64,000 bases of DNA from NCBI GenBank assembly GCA_016712405.1, contig JADJRD010000006.1, forward strand, positions 1-64,000, written 5' to 3'. Shown here in pieces: positions 45,855-54,519 of this stretch (its first letter is position 1; every line of letters starts with the position of its first letter). A model generated the notes under the pieces. The model did no database searches. It was given only the letters and a program-made list of their open reading frames with translations, and was not told where the DNA came from. A program made the position numbers and the translations under genes. Source of the DNA: Cellvibrio sp. GTDB lineage: Bacteria; Pseudomonadota; Gammaproteobacteria; Pseudomonadales; Cellvibrionaceae.

Positions 45855-45883
45855 CGATGTTGGGGTTTGCACCCCAACCTACG
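45855..45883. repeat. 29-bp palindrome (TTGGGGT...ACCCCAA) at the batD start
   Basis: The sequence CGATGTTGGGGTTTGCACCC followed by CAACCTACG forms a TTGGGGT-TTGC-ACCCCAA hairpin, distinct from the CCCTCCCC family. The ATG at 45857 used for batD lies within it. Confidence 0.75.
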
Positions 45884-47593
45884 CGAACAATCTATATTCT
45901 ATTTATATTTTGTTTATTAATTCTTTCTACGCCAATTTTTGCTGCCAATCTCACCGCCAGCGTTGATCGTGACAATTTGGGTTTATCTGAAACTCTTACC
46001 TTAACCCTACGTTATGACGAACAAACTAATACAGCACCGAGTTATTCGCTGTTGCAAAAAGATTTTGAAATCTTACATACCCAAAGCGGCCGAAACATGT
46101 CGATTATTAATGGCCGCACCGAGTCTTATACGGAATGGAAGATTATTCTGGCTCCACGTAAAATCGGAAAATTACTTATTCCCTCTTTCAGTATTAATGG
46201 TGATGTGAGTGATGCAATCGAAATTACCGTTGAAAAACAGTCCTCCCAATCCAAAGCTATGGGCGGCGAACCTGTTACAGTTGAAATAGAAACCGATAAA
46301 GATTCTGCATATGTTCAAGAACAAATTATTCTGACTATAAAATTAATTACTCGAGTTAGCTTATCCGGAGCACAGTTAGATCCTTTAACAATTGCCGATA
46401 CTTTTATTACTGAATTGGATGAAAAAAATTACAAAACCACACTCAATAATAAACCTGCACTCATTGTTGAAAAACGTTTTGCAATACATCCTTTAAAAGC
46501 AGGCTCTCTCACCATTCCTGCATTGCGCTATCAAGTACAAGTTGATGATGGTGATATGTTCAGTCGAATTTACGGCAACAATAATAATATTTTGCGTTTA
46601 ATGACTGAAGAAAAAACATTGGAGATTAAAGCAGCACCCACGGATCAATCGAATTGGCTGCCGACTAACAATCTGCATATCAGTGAGCACTGGAGTGCTG
46701 GACTGGAGAATTTAAAAGTAGGTGAACCCATTAGTCGCACTATCACTATCACTGCGCAGGGCTTAACTGCCGCACAAATCCCACCACTGCCTGCAATAAA
46801 TCTGGAGGGTTTAACTTTTTATCAGGATCAAGCACAAACTGATGATCAAAAAAATCAAAAAGGCATTCAAGGTTCTCGTATCGAAACGACTGCTGTAATC
46901 CCTAATAAAACTGGAAGTTTCACCTTGCCTGAAATTACCATTAATTGGTGGAATACCCAGACGCAATCCTATGAAGTCGCCCGTTTGCCCGCTGTAACAT
47001 TGAATGTCACCTCTGGCGGCAATCAACTCAGTAGCGATCAATTGAACAACAGTCAAACCGACGATTCAAACGATTCTCTTGAAAATAATTTAACAACCTC
47101 AGCGCTTGAAACAACCTCATTAAATACCAGCACGCCACAAACTCCTTGGTGGATTTACGCCTTATTGGCTTTCACCAGCCTGCTATCGATTATTGCCCTG
47201 CTCGCTTGGTGGAACTTACGTCAACGATTTAATACTTATGTGTTGCGAAAAACGCAGGATGAATCTGCTGCAAATGAAACTGAATTCCAAGCTTGGAATC
47301 AAGTAAAGCAGTGTCTGCAAGAAGACAATTTAATCGCCTTACGCCATGCCGTTATCGACTGGGCAAAATTTTATTGGAAAAACGAGAATGTCCAAAGTTT
47401 GCAAGATATTGCCAAACTCGCCAATTCCATAACACTACAAGAAATCTTATCCCAGTTTGATGCGAACCTATTCGGCTCTGGATCTCAAGTATTCGATAAA
47501 CAAAAGCTAAAAGAATTGCTAAGCAATTTACGTCGCGGAAAGGTAAAACAAATTTCAACAGAAGATGAATTAAAGCCTTTGTATCATGACTAA
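45857..47593 (+). CDS. batD: BatD family protein with a repeat-disrupted N-terminus
   Basis: The product has 578 residues from ATG 45857, where a good signal peptide starts (TIYILFIFCLLILSTPIFAA). The body has the BatD order: LTASVDRDNLGLSETLTLTL, EILHTQSGRNMSIINGRTES, Ig-like domains with WLPTNNLHISEHWSAGL and a late membrane segment (WWIYALLAFTSLLSIIALLA) and C-terminal TPR-like region. Directly after batB another frame reads MKMKVLHYIAKIL and is cut by the repeat, suggesting the original start lay there (about 45727) and two repeat elements were inserted. The ORF also reads back to 45596 without sense. It closes the moxR-DUF58-DUF4381-batABD cluster. Confidence 0.78.
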   Translation: MLGFAPQPTRTIYILFIFCLLILSTPIFAANLTASVDRDNLGLSETLTLTLRYDEQTNTAPSYSLLQKDFEILHTQSGRNMSIINGRTESYTEWKIILAPRKIGKLLIPSFSINGDVSDAIEITVEKQSSQSKAMGGEPVTVEIETDKDSAYVQEQIILTIKLITRVSLSGAQLDPLTIADTFITELDEKNYKTTLNNKPALIVEKRFAIHPLKAGSLTIPALRYQVQVDDGDMFSRIYGNNNNILRLMTEEKTLEIKAAPTDQSNWLPTNNLHISEHWSAGLENLKVGEPISRTITITAQGLTAAQIPPLPAINLEGLTFYQDQAQTDDQKNQKGIQGSRIETTAVIPNKTGSFTLPEITINWWNTQTQSYEVARLPAVTLNVTSGGNQLSSDQLNNSQTDDSNDSLENNLTTSALETTSLNTSTPQTPWWIYALLAFTSLLSIIALLAWWNLRQRFNTYVLRKTQDESAANETEFQAWNQVKQCLQEDNLIALRHAVIDWAKFYWKNENVQSLQDIAKLANSITLQEILSQFDANLFGSGSQVFDKQKLKELLSNLRRGKVKQISTEDELKPLYHD

Positions 47594-47633
47594 AAGCAGT
47601 GAGACGACACACTCTAAGTCGTTCAAAAATAAA

Positions 47634-48061
47634 CTACAGAACACCTGATTGCTGAATCCACTGCTTTAATTGCTGCAGAGGTAAAGCACCAGAAATACGT
47701 TGAATTTCTTTGCCGCCCTTGAAGAGTATTAAAGTAGGAATACTTTGAATGCGCCAACTGTTACCAATGCTGGGCACTGCTTCCGTATTGAGTTTAGCAA
47801 AGCGTAACTGAGGTTCAAATAATTTAGTGGCTTGTTCAAATACCGGCGCAAATGATTGGCAGGGGCCACACCAAGGCGCCCAACAATCGACAATCACAGG
47901 GATATCATTTTTTTCCAAACAGGCAGCAACATTTCCGGGGTTCAATTCCAACGGCTTGCCAAAAAAATCGGTTTTTTGCATTTTCCACAGATGGGATTAT
48001 CCGCTAATTTTTCTTTCTCAACTCTATTGGTTGTAAAACAATGGGGGCAGTTAATTTGCAT
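47634..48061 (-). pseudogene. trxC: Thioredoxin 2 (TrxC) split by a one-base deletion
   Basis: From ATG 48061 the frame gives the zinc-binding N-terminus of thioredoxin 2: MQINCPHCFTTNRV and NPICGKCKKPIF, i.e. two CxxC pairs, then a stop. The thioredoxin domain (KTDFFGKPLELNPG, then WAPWCGPCQSF with the active-site CGPC, and SIPTLILFKGGKE) is in another frame. Eight instead of seven A at 47961-47967 restores CKKPIFFGKPLELN. TrxC reduces disulfides and is often induced by oxidative stress. The gene lies between convergent batD and the repeat beside pepN. Confidence 0.85.
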
Positions 48062-48093
48062 AATTTTTTCTCTAAAATATAAATTCTTAATAT

Positions 48094-48241
48094 TCCCCTC
48101 TCCCCTGCCCCTCTCCCACAAGGGGAGAGGGGATTTAGTTTTGTTCGAAAACCGATTTAAACTCATCTTTTTCAAACTCAACACATTTTTTGGCACTATC
48201 TGTTCCCTCTCCCCTTGTGGGAGAGGGTTAGGGAGAGGGGG
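48094..48241. repeat. Dispersed inverted-repeat element, copy 6, downstream of pepN
   Basis: Arms are CCCCTCTCCCCTGCCCCTCT and GAGAGGGTTAGGGAGAGGGG, with CCCACAAGGGGAGAGGGG and CCCCTTGTGGGAGAGG inside. The core TTTTGTTCGAAAACCG differs from copies 1-5 but matches copy 7 (TTTTGTTCGAATCGC). It ends within about 5 bases of the pepN stop. Confidence 0.85.
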
Positions 48242-48245
48242 ACAG

Positions 48246-50939
48246 TCAAACCAAACTCTTACTCACCACCTCATAAACATCTTTAGAAAGATTAGGCACT
48301 GCTAAAATGCGCTCCAATTCTTTTTTCATTAATGCTTGTCTGTCGCTAGTGTATTTTTTCCATTTGGTTAAAGGCGTTAATAATCGTGATGCGATTTGGG
48401 GATTCTGTGTGTTTAATTGAATAATATTATCCGCCAAAAATTGATAACCAGAGCCCCGATTCGCGTGAAAATTAATCGCGTTATTGCAAAAACTGGCAAT
48501 CAGCGCACGAATTTTATTGGGATTTTTTCCATCGTAGCCAGGATGATTCAACAATGACTTTACTCTATCCAATGTATTAGGTAACAGACAACCCGCCTGT
48601 AAACTCAACCACTGGTTCACCACCAAAGATTCATGTTGCCAACGCTGATAAAAATCTGCCAAGGCCGTTGTTGCAATTTTTTGTGCTGTAGGTGATTCCG
48701 AATTCACTAACTGTGATAAAGCAGCAATCACATCCGTCATATTATTTGCAGATTGATATTGTTGCTCGCAACTCTGAATAATTACATCTTCATTCAGTAG
48801 CATCAAATAACTCAATGCAACATTTTTTAAACTGCGCCTAGCAATGGCTTCAGCTGTTGCTGCATAAACTTGCTGATGATCGTAGCTGCTATAGATTGCT
48901 AAAAAATCATCACGCAATTCACGTGCAAGTGCTTTGCGCACCGCCATACGTCCGTAATGTATGGCCTCTACATCGACTTGATCCACCAATTCACTTACAT
49001 AGGCCTCTGACGGCAAGGTCAGCATATAAGCAACCATTGCTTGATCCAAACTTTTATCAGCCAATATGCATCGATAAGCGTCGAGCAAATTACCAGAAGG
49101 GGTAAATGTCAAAATATTACTTCGATATTGGTATTCAGTCACGCATGCCATGATCATAGACAATGATAATTGTTGGCTAGCTTCCCAACGATTAAATCCG
49201 TCGCTGTCGCGACTCATCAAATGAATTAAATCTTCACGGCTATAAGTAAAATGCAATTTTACTGGCTCAGAAAAACTACGCAATAAACTAGGTACCGGTT
49301 TTTCTTGCACGCGCTCAAAAACAAAAACTTGTTCTGCTTGAGTTAATTCCAAGACTATATGTGTATTATCTTCAGTTTCAAAATTGGGTTCTGCATTTTT
49401 TAGATAAAGTGGTAAATCACCCGCAGCACCTAACAATCCCATCGCAACTGGAATATGGAATGGTAATTTATGTTGGCATTCAGGCGTGGGGGGGCAAGTT
49501 TGTTTTATTGTTAAAGAATATTCCTGTGTTTCTTCATCATAATGATCTGTCACATGTAAATGCGGTGTTCCTGCTTGCGAATACCAACGTTTAAATTGTG
49601 TGAGATCACGACCTGATGCATCCGCCAAGGCTGCAACAAAATCTTCTGTCGTTACCGCTTGACCATCATGTCGATCAAAATATAAATCTGTACCTTTACG
49701 ATAATGTTCTTTGCCCAGTAAATTCGCCAACATGCGAATCACTTCAGCACCTTTTTCGTAAATGGTCATGGTATAAAAATTGGAAATTTCGATATAAGAC
49801 TCAGGGCGAATCGGATGCGCCATAGGGCCCGCATCTTCTGCAAATTGCAAAGTGCGCAATAAAGTGACGTCTTCTACACGCTTGATGGTTCTTGAACCCA
49901 TATCCGCAGAAAATTCAGAATCGCGATAAACCGTAAAGCCTTCTTTCAAACTTAATTGAAACCAATCGCGACAAGTCACACGATTACCGCTCCAATTGTG
50001 GAAATATTCGTGAGCCACAACCCCTTCTACACGCTGATAACCCACATCAGTTGTAGTTTCCGGTTTTGCCAATACACAAGAAGTATTAAAAATATTCAGG
50101 CCTTTATTTTCCATGGCCCCCATATTGAAATCATCTACGGCAACAATCATAAAAATATTCAGATCATATTCGCGACCATAGACTTCTTCATCCCATCGCA
50201 TGGAATTTTTTAAAGAGGTCATGGCATGATCACATTTGTCCAGATCCTTAGGCTCAACAAATATTTTCAAGGTTACATCACGACCAGAAGATGTCGTAAA
50301 TTTATCTTCAATATGCGCCAAATCACCCGCAACCAAAGCAAATAAATAGGCTGGCTTTTTGAAGGGATCATGCCAGGTTGCGAAATGGCGATTATTTTCC
50401 AGCTCACCCTGATCAATTAAATTACCGTTGGATAAAAGCACAGGGTATTTTTTATCCGCCACTATAGTCGTAGTAAACTCACTCATCACATCCGGTCGAT
50501 CAAGATAATAGGTAATCTTGCGAAAACCTTCGGCTTCGCATTGCGTGCAATACATAGTGCGTGAGCGATACAAACCTTCAAGTGAAGTATTGGATTCGGG
50601 TTTCATTTTGGTAATCGCGATTAATTTGAATTCTTCCGGTGTATTTAAGATAGTTAAACTTTCTTCACCAAAAATATAATCATCTGCATTCAGAATATTG
50701 TCATCCAAGGCAATTGAAACCAATTCCAAATCAGCGCCATGCAGGGTTAATTGATTAGACCTCTTTGTCGCAGCCGGATTGCGATAACAATGTAACATTG
50801 CACTCACCAAAGTTTCACCTTCGGTAATTTCAAAACGAAGATCAGTGGTTTTAATTAAATAATCCGGCACCTGATAATCCTTCAGGTAAATGGTCTTCGG
50901 CTGATCTTTCGCGGGCAAGTTTTGCTCTACTGCTGTCAT
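48246..50939 (-). CDS. pepN: Aminopeptidase N
   Basis: The product is an 897-residue M1-family zinc aminopeptidase, with the start taken at ATG 50939 (MTAVEQNLPAKDQ); the longer frame is repeat-derived. The catalytic motifs are the exopeptidase loop NMGAMENKGLNIF and the zinc site VAHEYFHNWSGN with the distant Glu in LKEGFTVYRDSEFS. It removes N-terminal residues from peptides in the cytoplasm. Its repeat-bracketed position is unusual, but pepN followed on the chromosome by DUF1315 and nadK is the order seen in pseudomonads. Confidence 0.95.
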   Translation of the reverse strand: MTAVEQNLPAKDQPKTIYLKDYQVPDYLIKTTDLRFEITEGETLVSAMLHCYRNPAATKRSNQLTLHGADLELVSIALDDNILNADDYIFGEESLTILNTPEEFKLIAITKMKPESNTSLEGLYRSRTMYCTQCEAEGFRKITYYLDRPDVMSEFTTTIVADKKYPVLLSNGNLIDQGELENNRHFATWHDPFKKPAYLFALVAGDLAHIEDKFTTSSGRDVTLKIFVEPKDLDKCDHAMTSLKNSMRWDEEVYGREYDLNIFMIVAVDDFNMGAMENKGLNIFNTSCVLAKPETTTDVGYQRVEGVVAHEYFHNWSGNRVTCRDWFQLSLKEGFTVYRDSEFSADMGSRTIKRVEDVTLLRTLQFAEDAGPMAHPIRPESYIEISNFYTMTIYEKGAEVIRMLANLLGKEHYRKGTDLYFDRHDGQAVTTEDFVAALADASGRDLTQFKRWYSQAGTPHLHVTDHYDEETQEYSLTIKQTCPPTPECQHKLPFHIPVAMGLLGAAGDLPLYLKNAEPNFETEDNTHIVLELTQAEQVFVFERVQEKPVPSLLRSFSEPVKLHFTYSREDLIHLMSRDSDGFNRWEASQQLSLSMIMACVTEYQYRSNILTFTPSGNLLDAYRCILADKSLDQAMVAYMLTLPSEAYVSELVDQVDVEAIHYGRMAVRKALARELRDDFLAIYSSYDHQQVYAATAEAIARRSLKNVALSYLMLLNEDVIIQSCEQQYQSANNMTDVIAALSQLVNSESPTAQKIATTALADFYQRWQHESLVVNQWLSLQAGCLLPNTLDRVKSLLNHPGYDGKNPNKIRALIASFCNNAINFHANRGSGYQFLADNIIQLNTQNPQIASRLLTPLTKWKKYTSDRQALMKKELERILAVPNLSKDVYEVVSKSLV

Positions 50940-50972
50940 ATTTGATCCTGAAAAAATTTTACAAATTTTCTT

Positions 50973-51127
50973 ACCCCCTCTCCCCTGCCCCTCTCCCACA
51001 AGGGGAGAGGGGATGTGCTTTTGTTCGAATCGCTACTTAATCTCACAATTTTCGAACTTATTTTTCTTTCCTTCATATCTACAATCTGCTCCCTCTCCCT
51101 TGATGGGAGAGGGCTGGGGAGAGGGTG
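50973..51127. repeat. Dispersed inverted-repeat element, copy 7, upstream of pepN
   Basis: Arms are CCCCCTCTCCCCTGCCCCTC and GAGAGGGCTGGGGAGAGGGT. The core TTTTGTTCGAATCGCTACTT is close to copy 6, so pepN is bracketed by two sibling copies of the same subtype. The element fills the gap between DUF1315 and pepN. Confidence 0.85.
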
Positions 51128-51133
51128 TTTAAT

Positions 51134-51397
51134 TCACATCCACTTAATCGGCTTCTCGCTCTGCACTTGATCATGATCGTCGCCGCAAAAAGGTTGCGGC
51201 TTAGGTGGGATGTACCCAGTATGTTGTTCAGGCGGTAAATGTTGGTGTTCGTAAGCAATCATGGCCTGCATACAAAGATCTCGTTGCTCTGGTGACAAAC
51301 GATTTCCATCGGCCCATTTACCAAGCTCAACTGCACGCTTTAAATTTTGATAAATTTCTGGTGTTAAACTTGTTAATAATTCTTGTAAATTTTTCAT
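51134..51397 (-). CDS. DUF1315 (YeaC-like) protein
   Basis: The product has 87 residues from ATG 51397 (MKNLQELLTSLTPEIYQNLK). The motif GKWADGNRLSPEQRDLCMQA and the end QSEKPIKWM match the DUF1315 family, small proteins of unknown function. It starts 2 bases after the nadK stop, so it is surely cotranscribed. The longer upstream frame only reads back into nadK. Confidence 0.85.
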   Translation of the reverse strand: MKNLQELLTSLTPEIYQNLKRAVELGKWADGNRLSPEQRDLCMQAMIAYEHQHLPPEQHTGYIPPKPQPFCGDDHDQVQSEKPIKWM

Positions 51398-51399
51398 GG

Positions 51400-52299
51400 T
51401 TATTGATCCAGTAAATGCCCACCCCAACCCAATTTTGAACGACAACGTTCAAAGAAATTGTAATCTTCAGGGTGTAATAATTCTAACAATTGGGGTTTTT
51501 TATTAATCACAATCGCATCACCTGTTTGCACCTCAGCGTGAGTAGCTCCATCGCAGGTAACCATAGGCAATGCGCGCGAATGCTCACCCACCACAATACA
51601 AATTTCTGATCCGCTCGGCACTACCATCGGACGACTACTCAGCGTATGAGGGTTCATTGGCACTAATGCGATAGCATCGAGTTTGGGATACAAAATAGGA
51701 CCACCGCCACTCAATGAATAAGCTGTCGACCCTGTTGGTGTTGATACAATCACGCCGTCCGCACGCTGACTAGTAACAAAATGTCCATCAACATAAATTT
51801 CAAACTGCAACATGTGAACAAACTTACCTGGATGCAACACTACATCATTCATCGCCGAGGCAGTAGCAATCACATCCTGATCGCGCTTGACTTGCATATC
51901 CAATAAAAATCGTGATTCAGAAATATATTTTCCGTTTAAAATATCATCGACTTTATTTTCTATTTGATCAGGCAATATATCCGTTAAAAACCCCAAGCGC
52001 CCACGATTCACACCTAACAAAGGAACTTGGTATTGCGCCAATGCTCGCCCTGCTCGCAGGAGACTTCCATCCCCCCCAACAACAACAACCAAATCACACA
52101 TTTGTCCTAAAGAATCCATTTCCGCAATTTGCTCAGCTGCCTGCAACAACGCTTTATCGGCAATTAACTCTGCGGTACTGGCTTCCAGCACAAATTGTTT
52201 TTGACGCTTTTGTAAAAATCGGATCAAGCGTTCGATTGAATAAACCGCACGCTCGTTATTGAGATGGCCGATCAGGCCCAAGGTAGAGAAATGAGTCAT
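51400..52299 (-). CDS. nadK: NAD kinase
   Basis: The 299-residue product carries the NAD-kinase signature GGDGSLLRAGRAL, the NRG motif in GVNRGRLGFLTD, and the substrate loop in SQRADGVIVSTPTGSTAYSL. It phosphorylates NAD to NADP in the cytoplasm. It is followed 2 bases later by DUF1315 and preceded, 52 bases upstream, by the CNB-rhodanese gene, forming one minus-strand run. Confidence 0.95.
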   Translation of the reverse strand: MTHFSTLGLIGHLNNERAVYSIERLIRFLQKRQKQFVLEASTAELIADKALLQAAEQIAEMDSLGQMCDLVVVVGGDGSLLRAGRALAQYQVPLLGVNRGRLGFLTDILPDQIENKVDDILNGKYISESRFLLDMQVKRDQDVIATASAMNDVVLHPGKFVHMLQFEIYVDGHFVTSQRADGVIVSTPTGSTAYSLSGGGPILYPKLDAIALVPMNPHTLSSRPMVVPSGSEICIVVGEHSRALPMVTCDGATHAEVQTGDAIVINKKPQLLELLHPEDYNFFERCRSKLGWGGHLLDQ

Positions 52300-52351
52300 T
52301 AATAAGGCTCACCCTAAAGTAATTCGGGTGACGATATTAACAACTGGGATA

Positions 52352-53488
52352 CTAACTGCCTACTACTGCTTTTCCATCTCGCAATAAATAGTTACTGTTT
52401 TCTTCCCATTTTTTTGCATAGGCAGGATCATTAAACAACAAATCGCTCTGGTGCAATACCAGAGTACGATAGCCCTGCTGCGCCAACAAATGCGCCGCAG
52501 CCCGACTGCGGCGACCGGTATCACAGTAGAAAATGTATTGTGTAGAACGATTCAACAATCGGGATTTAATCGCCAGTAAATTCAAAGGAATGTTGACCGC
52601 AGATGGTAAATGACGCTGGCTATATTCCTCTTCCGTTCGAACATCGACGCAAACACAGCCTTCTTTTACCTTTTGATCAAAATCTTGTAAAGGAAGACTG
52701 GCAACTACAGGCTCCTTTAAAAGGCGATAAAAATCTTGTTTATCCAGCGACATTAACACACCATCGGTTCGCATAATGATGCTGGCATTTCGGGGCGCAT
52801 CATTTACCAGTGCATCTTCACCAAAACAACGCCCGACACCTATCCGCGCTAACAGAGTATTTTTTCCGTCTTCAAATTGTGACACTTCCGCTTCGCCTTC
52901 TTTTATAAAATAACAGCGATCACCAATTTCACCTTGACGGATGATGACGTCTCCTCGATAAACCAACTGTGTTGTTAATCGAGAAAATATATCTTCAACA
53001 TTGGTAGGAGGAACTTTAAAAAATAAATTGGATTTTAAAACGGTCATCATCCAGTCTGCGTCTTCATCCAAATCACGTTCACGCGAAATATTCAATTGCA
53101 AATAATCCGCGACATTACTCCAAGTCAACATTTTATCTAACTTGTCACTGCTAATACGCAACAAACTTGAATCAGATTCAGCAATCAATGTGTAAGGGCA
53201 AGGATCGGATTGAATGATAGGCAACAAACTGCTGCGACCTTTAATTTGTTGGCGAGACTGATCAGGCATTAACATGGATAAGGTGCCATGTAATAGATAA
53301 ATATGTTCACCAATATAGGAACCAGCGGTAAATACCACTTGTCCCGCACATACGAATTCAGTGCGTGCAGTTTCCAATAACGCGAGCAAATGACTCTCAC
53401 TCATATCCTTTAATGGAACCAGACTCTTTGTGAGCGCCAAATCGAAATCAATTACGCTCGACGATGGATGCTTATTAGCCATATTCAA
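52352..53488 (-). CDS. Cyclic-nucleotide-binding and rhodanese domain protein
   Basis: The 378-residue product has two cNMP-binding-type domains: an N-terminal one around GQVVFTAGSYIGEHIYLLHG (degenerate) and a second with DVIIRQGEIGDRCYFIKEGE and CFGEDALVNDAPRNASI, the phosphate-binding cassette. A C-terminal rhodanese domain follows with GCVCVDVRTEEEYSQRHLPS and catalytic Cys in YIFYCDTGRRSRAAAHL. A cyclic-nucleotide signal controlling a sulfur-transfer or redox reaction is suggested. The gene lies directly upstream of nadK. Partners are unknown. Confidence 0.85.
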   Translation of the reverse strand: MNMANKHPSSSVIDFDLALTKSLVPLKDMSESHLLALLETARTEFVCAGQVVFTAGSYIGEHIYLLHGTLSMLMPDQSRQQIKGRSSLLPIIQSDPCPYTLIAESDSSLLRISSDKLDKMLTWSNVADYLQLNISRERDLDEDADWMMTVLKSNLFFKVPPTNVEDIFSRLTTQLVYRGDVIIRQGEIGDRCYFIKEGEAEVSQFEDGKNTLLARIGVGRCFGEDALVNDAPRNASIIMRTDGVLMSLDKQDFYRLLKEPVVASLPLQDFDQKVKEGCVCVDVRTEEEYSQRHLPSAVNIPLNLLAIKSRLLNRSTQYIFYCDTGRRSRAAAHLLAQQGYRTLVLHQSDLLFNDPAYAKKWEENSNYLLRDGKAVVGS

Positions 53489-53539
53489 TCCCTCATATTT
53501 ACTTCTATAAAAATATAACCTTAACGAGCCACTTAACTG

Positions 53540-54484
53540 CTATTTGAAACCTCGTCGCCCTTGCAATCCACCCGAATGAATAACGACGATTCTCGATCCC
53601 CTTTTCCAAAATCCCTGCTGAACCAAATAAAAAACGCCCCAAAACATTTTTAAAGTGTATACAGGATCCAACAAAATGCCTGTTTTCCATTCAAATTCTT
53701 GCCAAAATCGTTCTACAAAATCAGGCAACCTCTTGGCGTAACCTCCCGCATGGAAGCCGGTTATCAGGCGCCAATTTTCCGGCAACACCTGTTGGCTCAG
53801 TGAATGAGATTCTGCTTTTAATGCTTGACATAAACGGCGAACATTTTGAGCCAAATCCCCTTCACCTTTTAACGCCGAAAAGCCGTAAACCGATTGATTC
53901 TCTTTAACACCAACCGCAACACCTGCCAAACTCGTGCCAGTTCCGCATGCCACACAAACTGACGTAAAATCATCATTCAGCTGTTTTGATAAAACCTCTC
54001 CCGCAATTTGCATTCCTTTCGCTCCTTCAATATTTGCACCACCTTCAGGTATCACAAAAGCATCAAACTCATTCGCCAACCAAGCTTGAAATTCAGGGTT
54101 ATTTCGCTGGCCGTAATCCTCTCGGGACAAATACTGAAGTTGCATTCCCCAAGCAACCGCATCAGTCAAACAAGGATTTAAGGGAAGACTCTCCTCCCCC
54201 CTTATCAACCCTATGGTTTCAAACTCAAATCGTTTTCCTGCGGCTGCACTCGCATGAATATGATTAGAATAGGCACCACCGAAAGTTAAAATTCGTCGAA
54301 ATCCTTTACATCGCGCAGCTTCCAAATTAAACCACAATTTATAAAATTTATTGCCGCTCAATTCACTATCAAACAAGTCATCACGACGAACAATAACCTC
54401 AACTCCTGCTTTTTGAAAAACAGGAAAATCCAAGGTTTGCAATGGAACCAATTGGGCTTTTTGAGAAAATTCCGAGAGATTCAC
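53540..54484 (-). CDS. PLP-dependent D-cysteine desulfhydrase/ACC deaminase family enzyme
   Basis: The 314-residue product has the fold-type II PLP Lys in DDLFDSELSGNKFYKLWFNL (the K of SGNK), the phosphate-binding region in GTGTSLAGVAVG, and TFGGAYSNHIHASAA. Family members deaminate 1-aminocyclopropane carboxylate or degrade D-cysteine to pyruvate, H2S and ammonia; the specific substrate cannot be decided from sequence. It lies 51 bases upstream of a rhodanese-domain gene, so a sulfur-related reaction is plausible. Confidence 0.8.
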   Translation of the reverse strand: MNLSEFSQKAQLVPLQTLDFPVFQKAGVEVIVRRDDLFDSELSGNKFYKLWFNLEAARCKGFRRILTFGGAYSNHIHASAAAGKRFEFETIGLIRGEESLPLNPCLTDAVAWGMQLQYLSREDYGQRNNPEFQAWLANEFDAFVIPEGGANIEGAKGMQIAGEVLSKQLNDDFTSVCVACGTGTSLAGVAVGVKENQSVYGFSALKGEGDLAQNVRRLCQALKAESHSLSQQVLPENWRLITGFHAGGYAKRLPDFVERFWQEFEWKTGILLDPVYTLKMFWGVFYLVQQGFWKRGSRIVVIHSGGLQGRRGFK

Positions 54485-54519
54485 AAGGGCTCGCTTTAGA
54501 GACTGACATCCAAAGGTAG

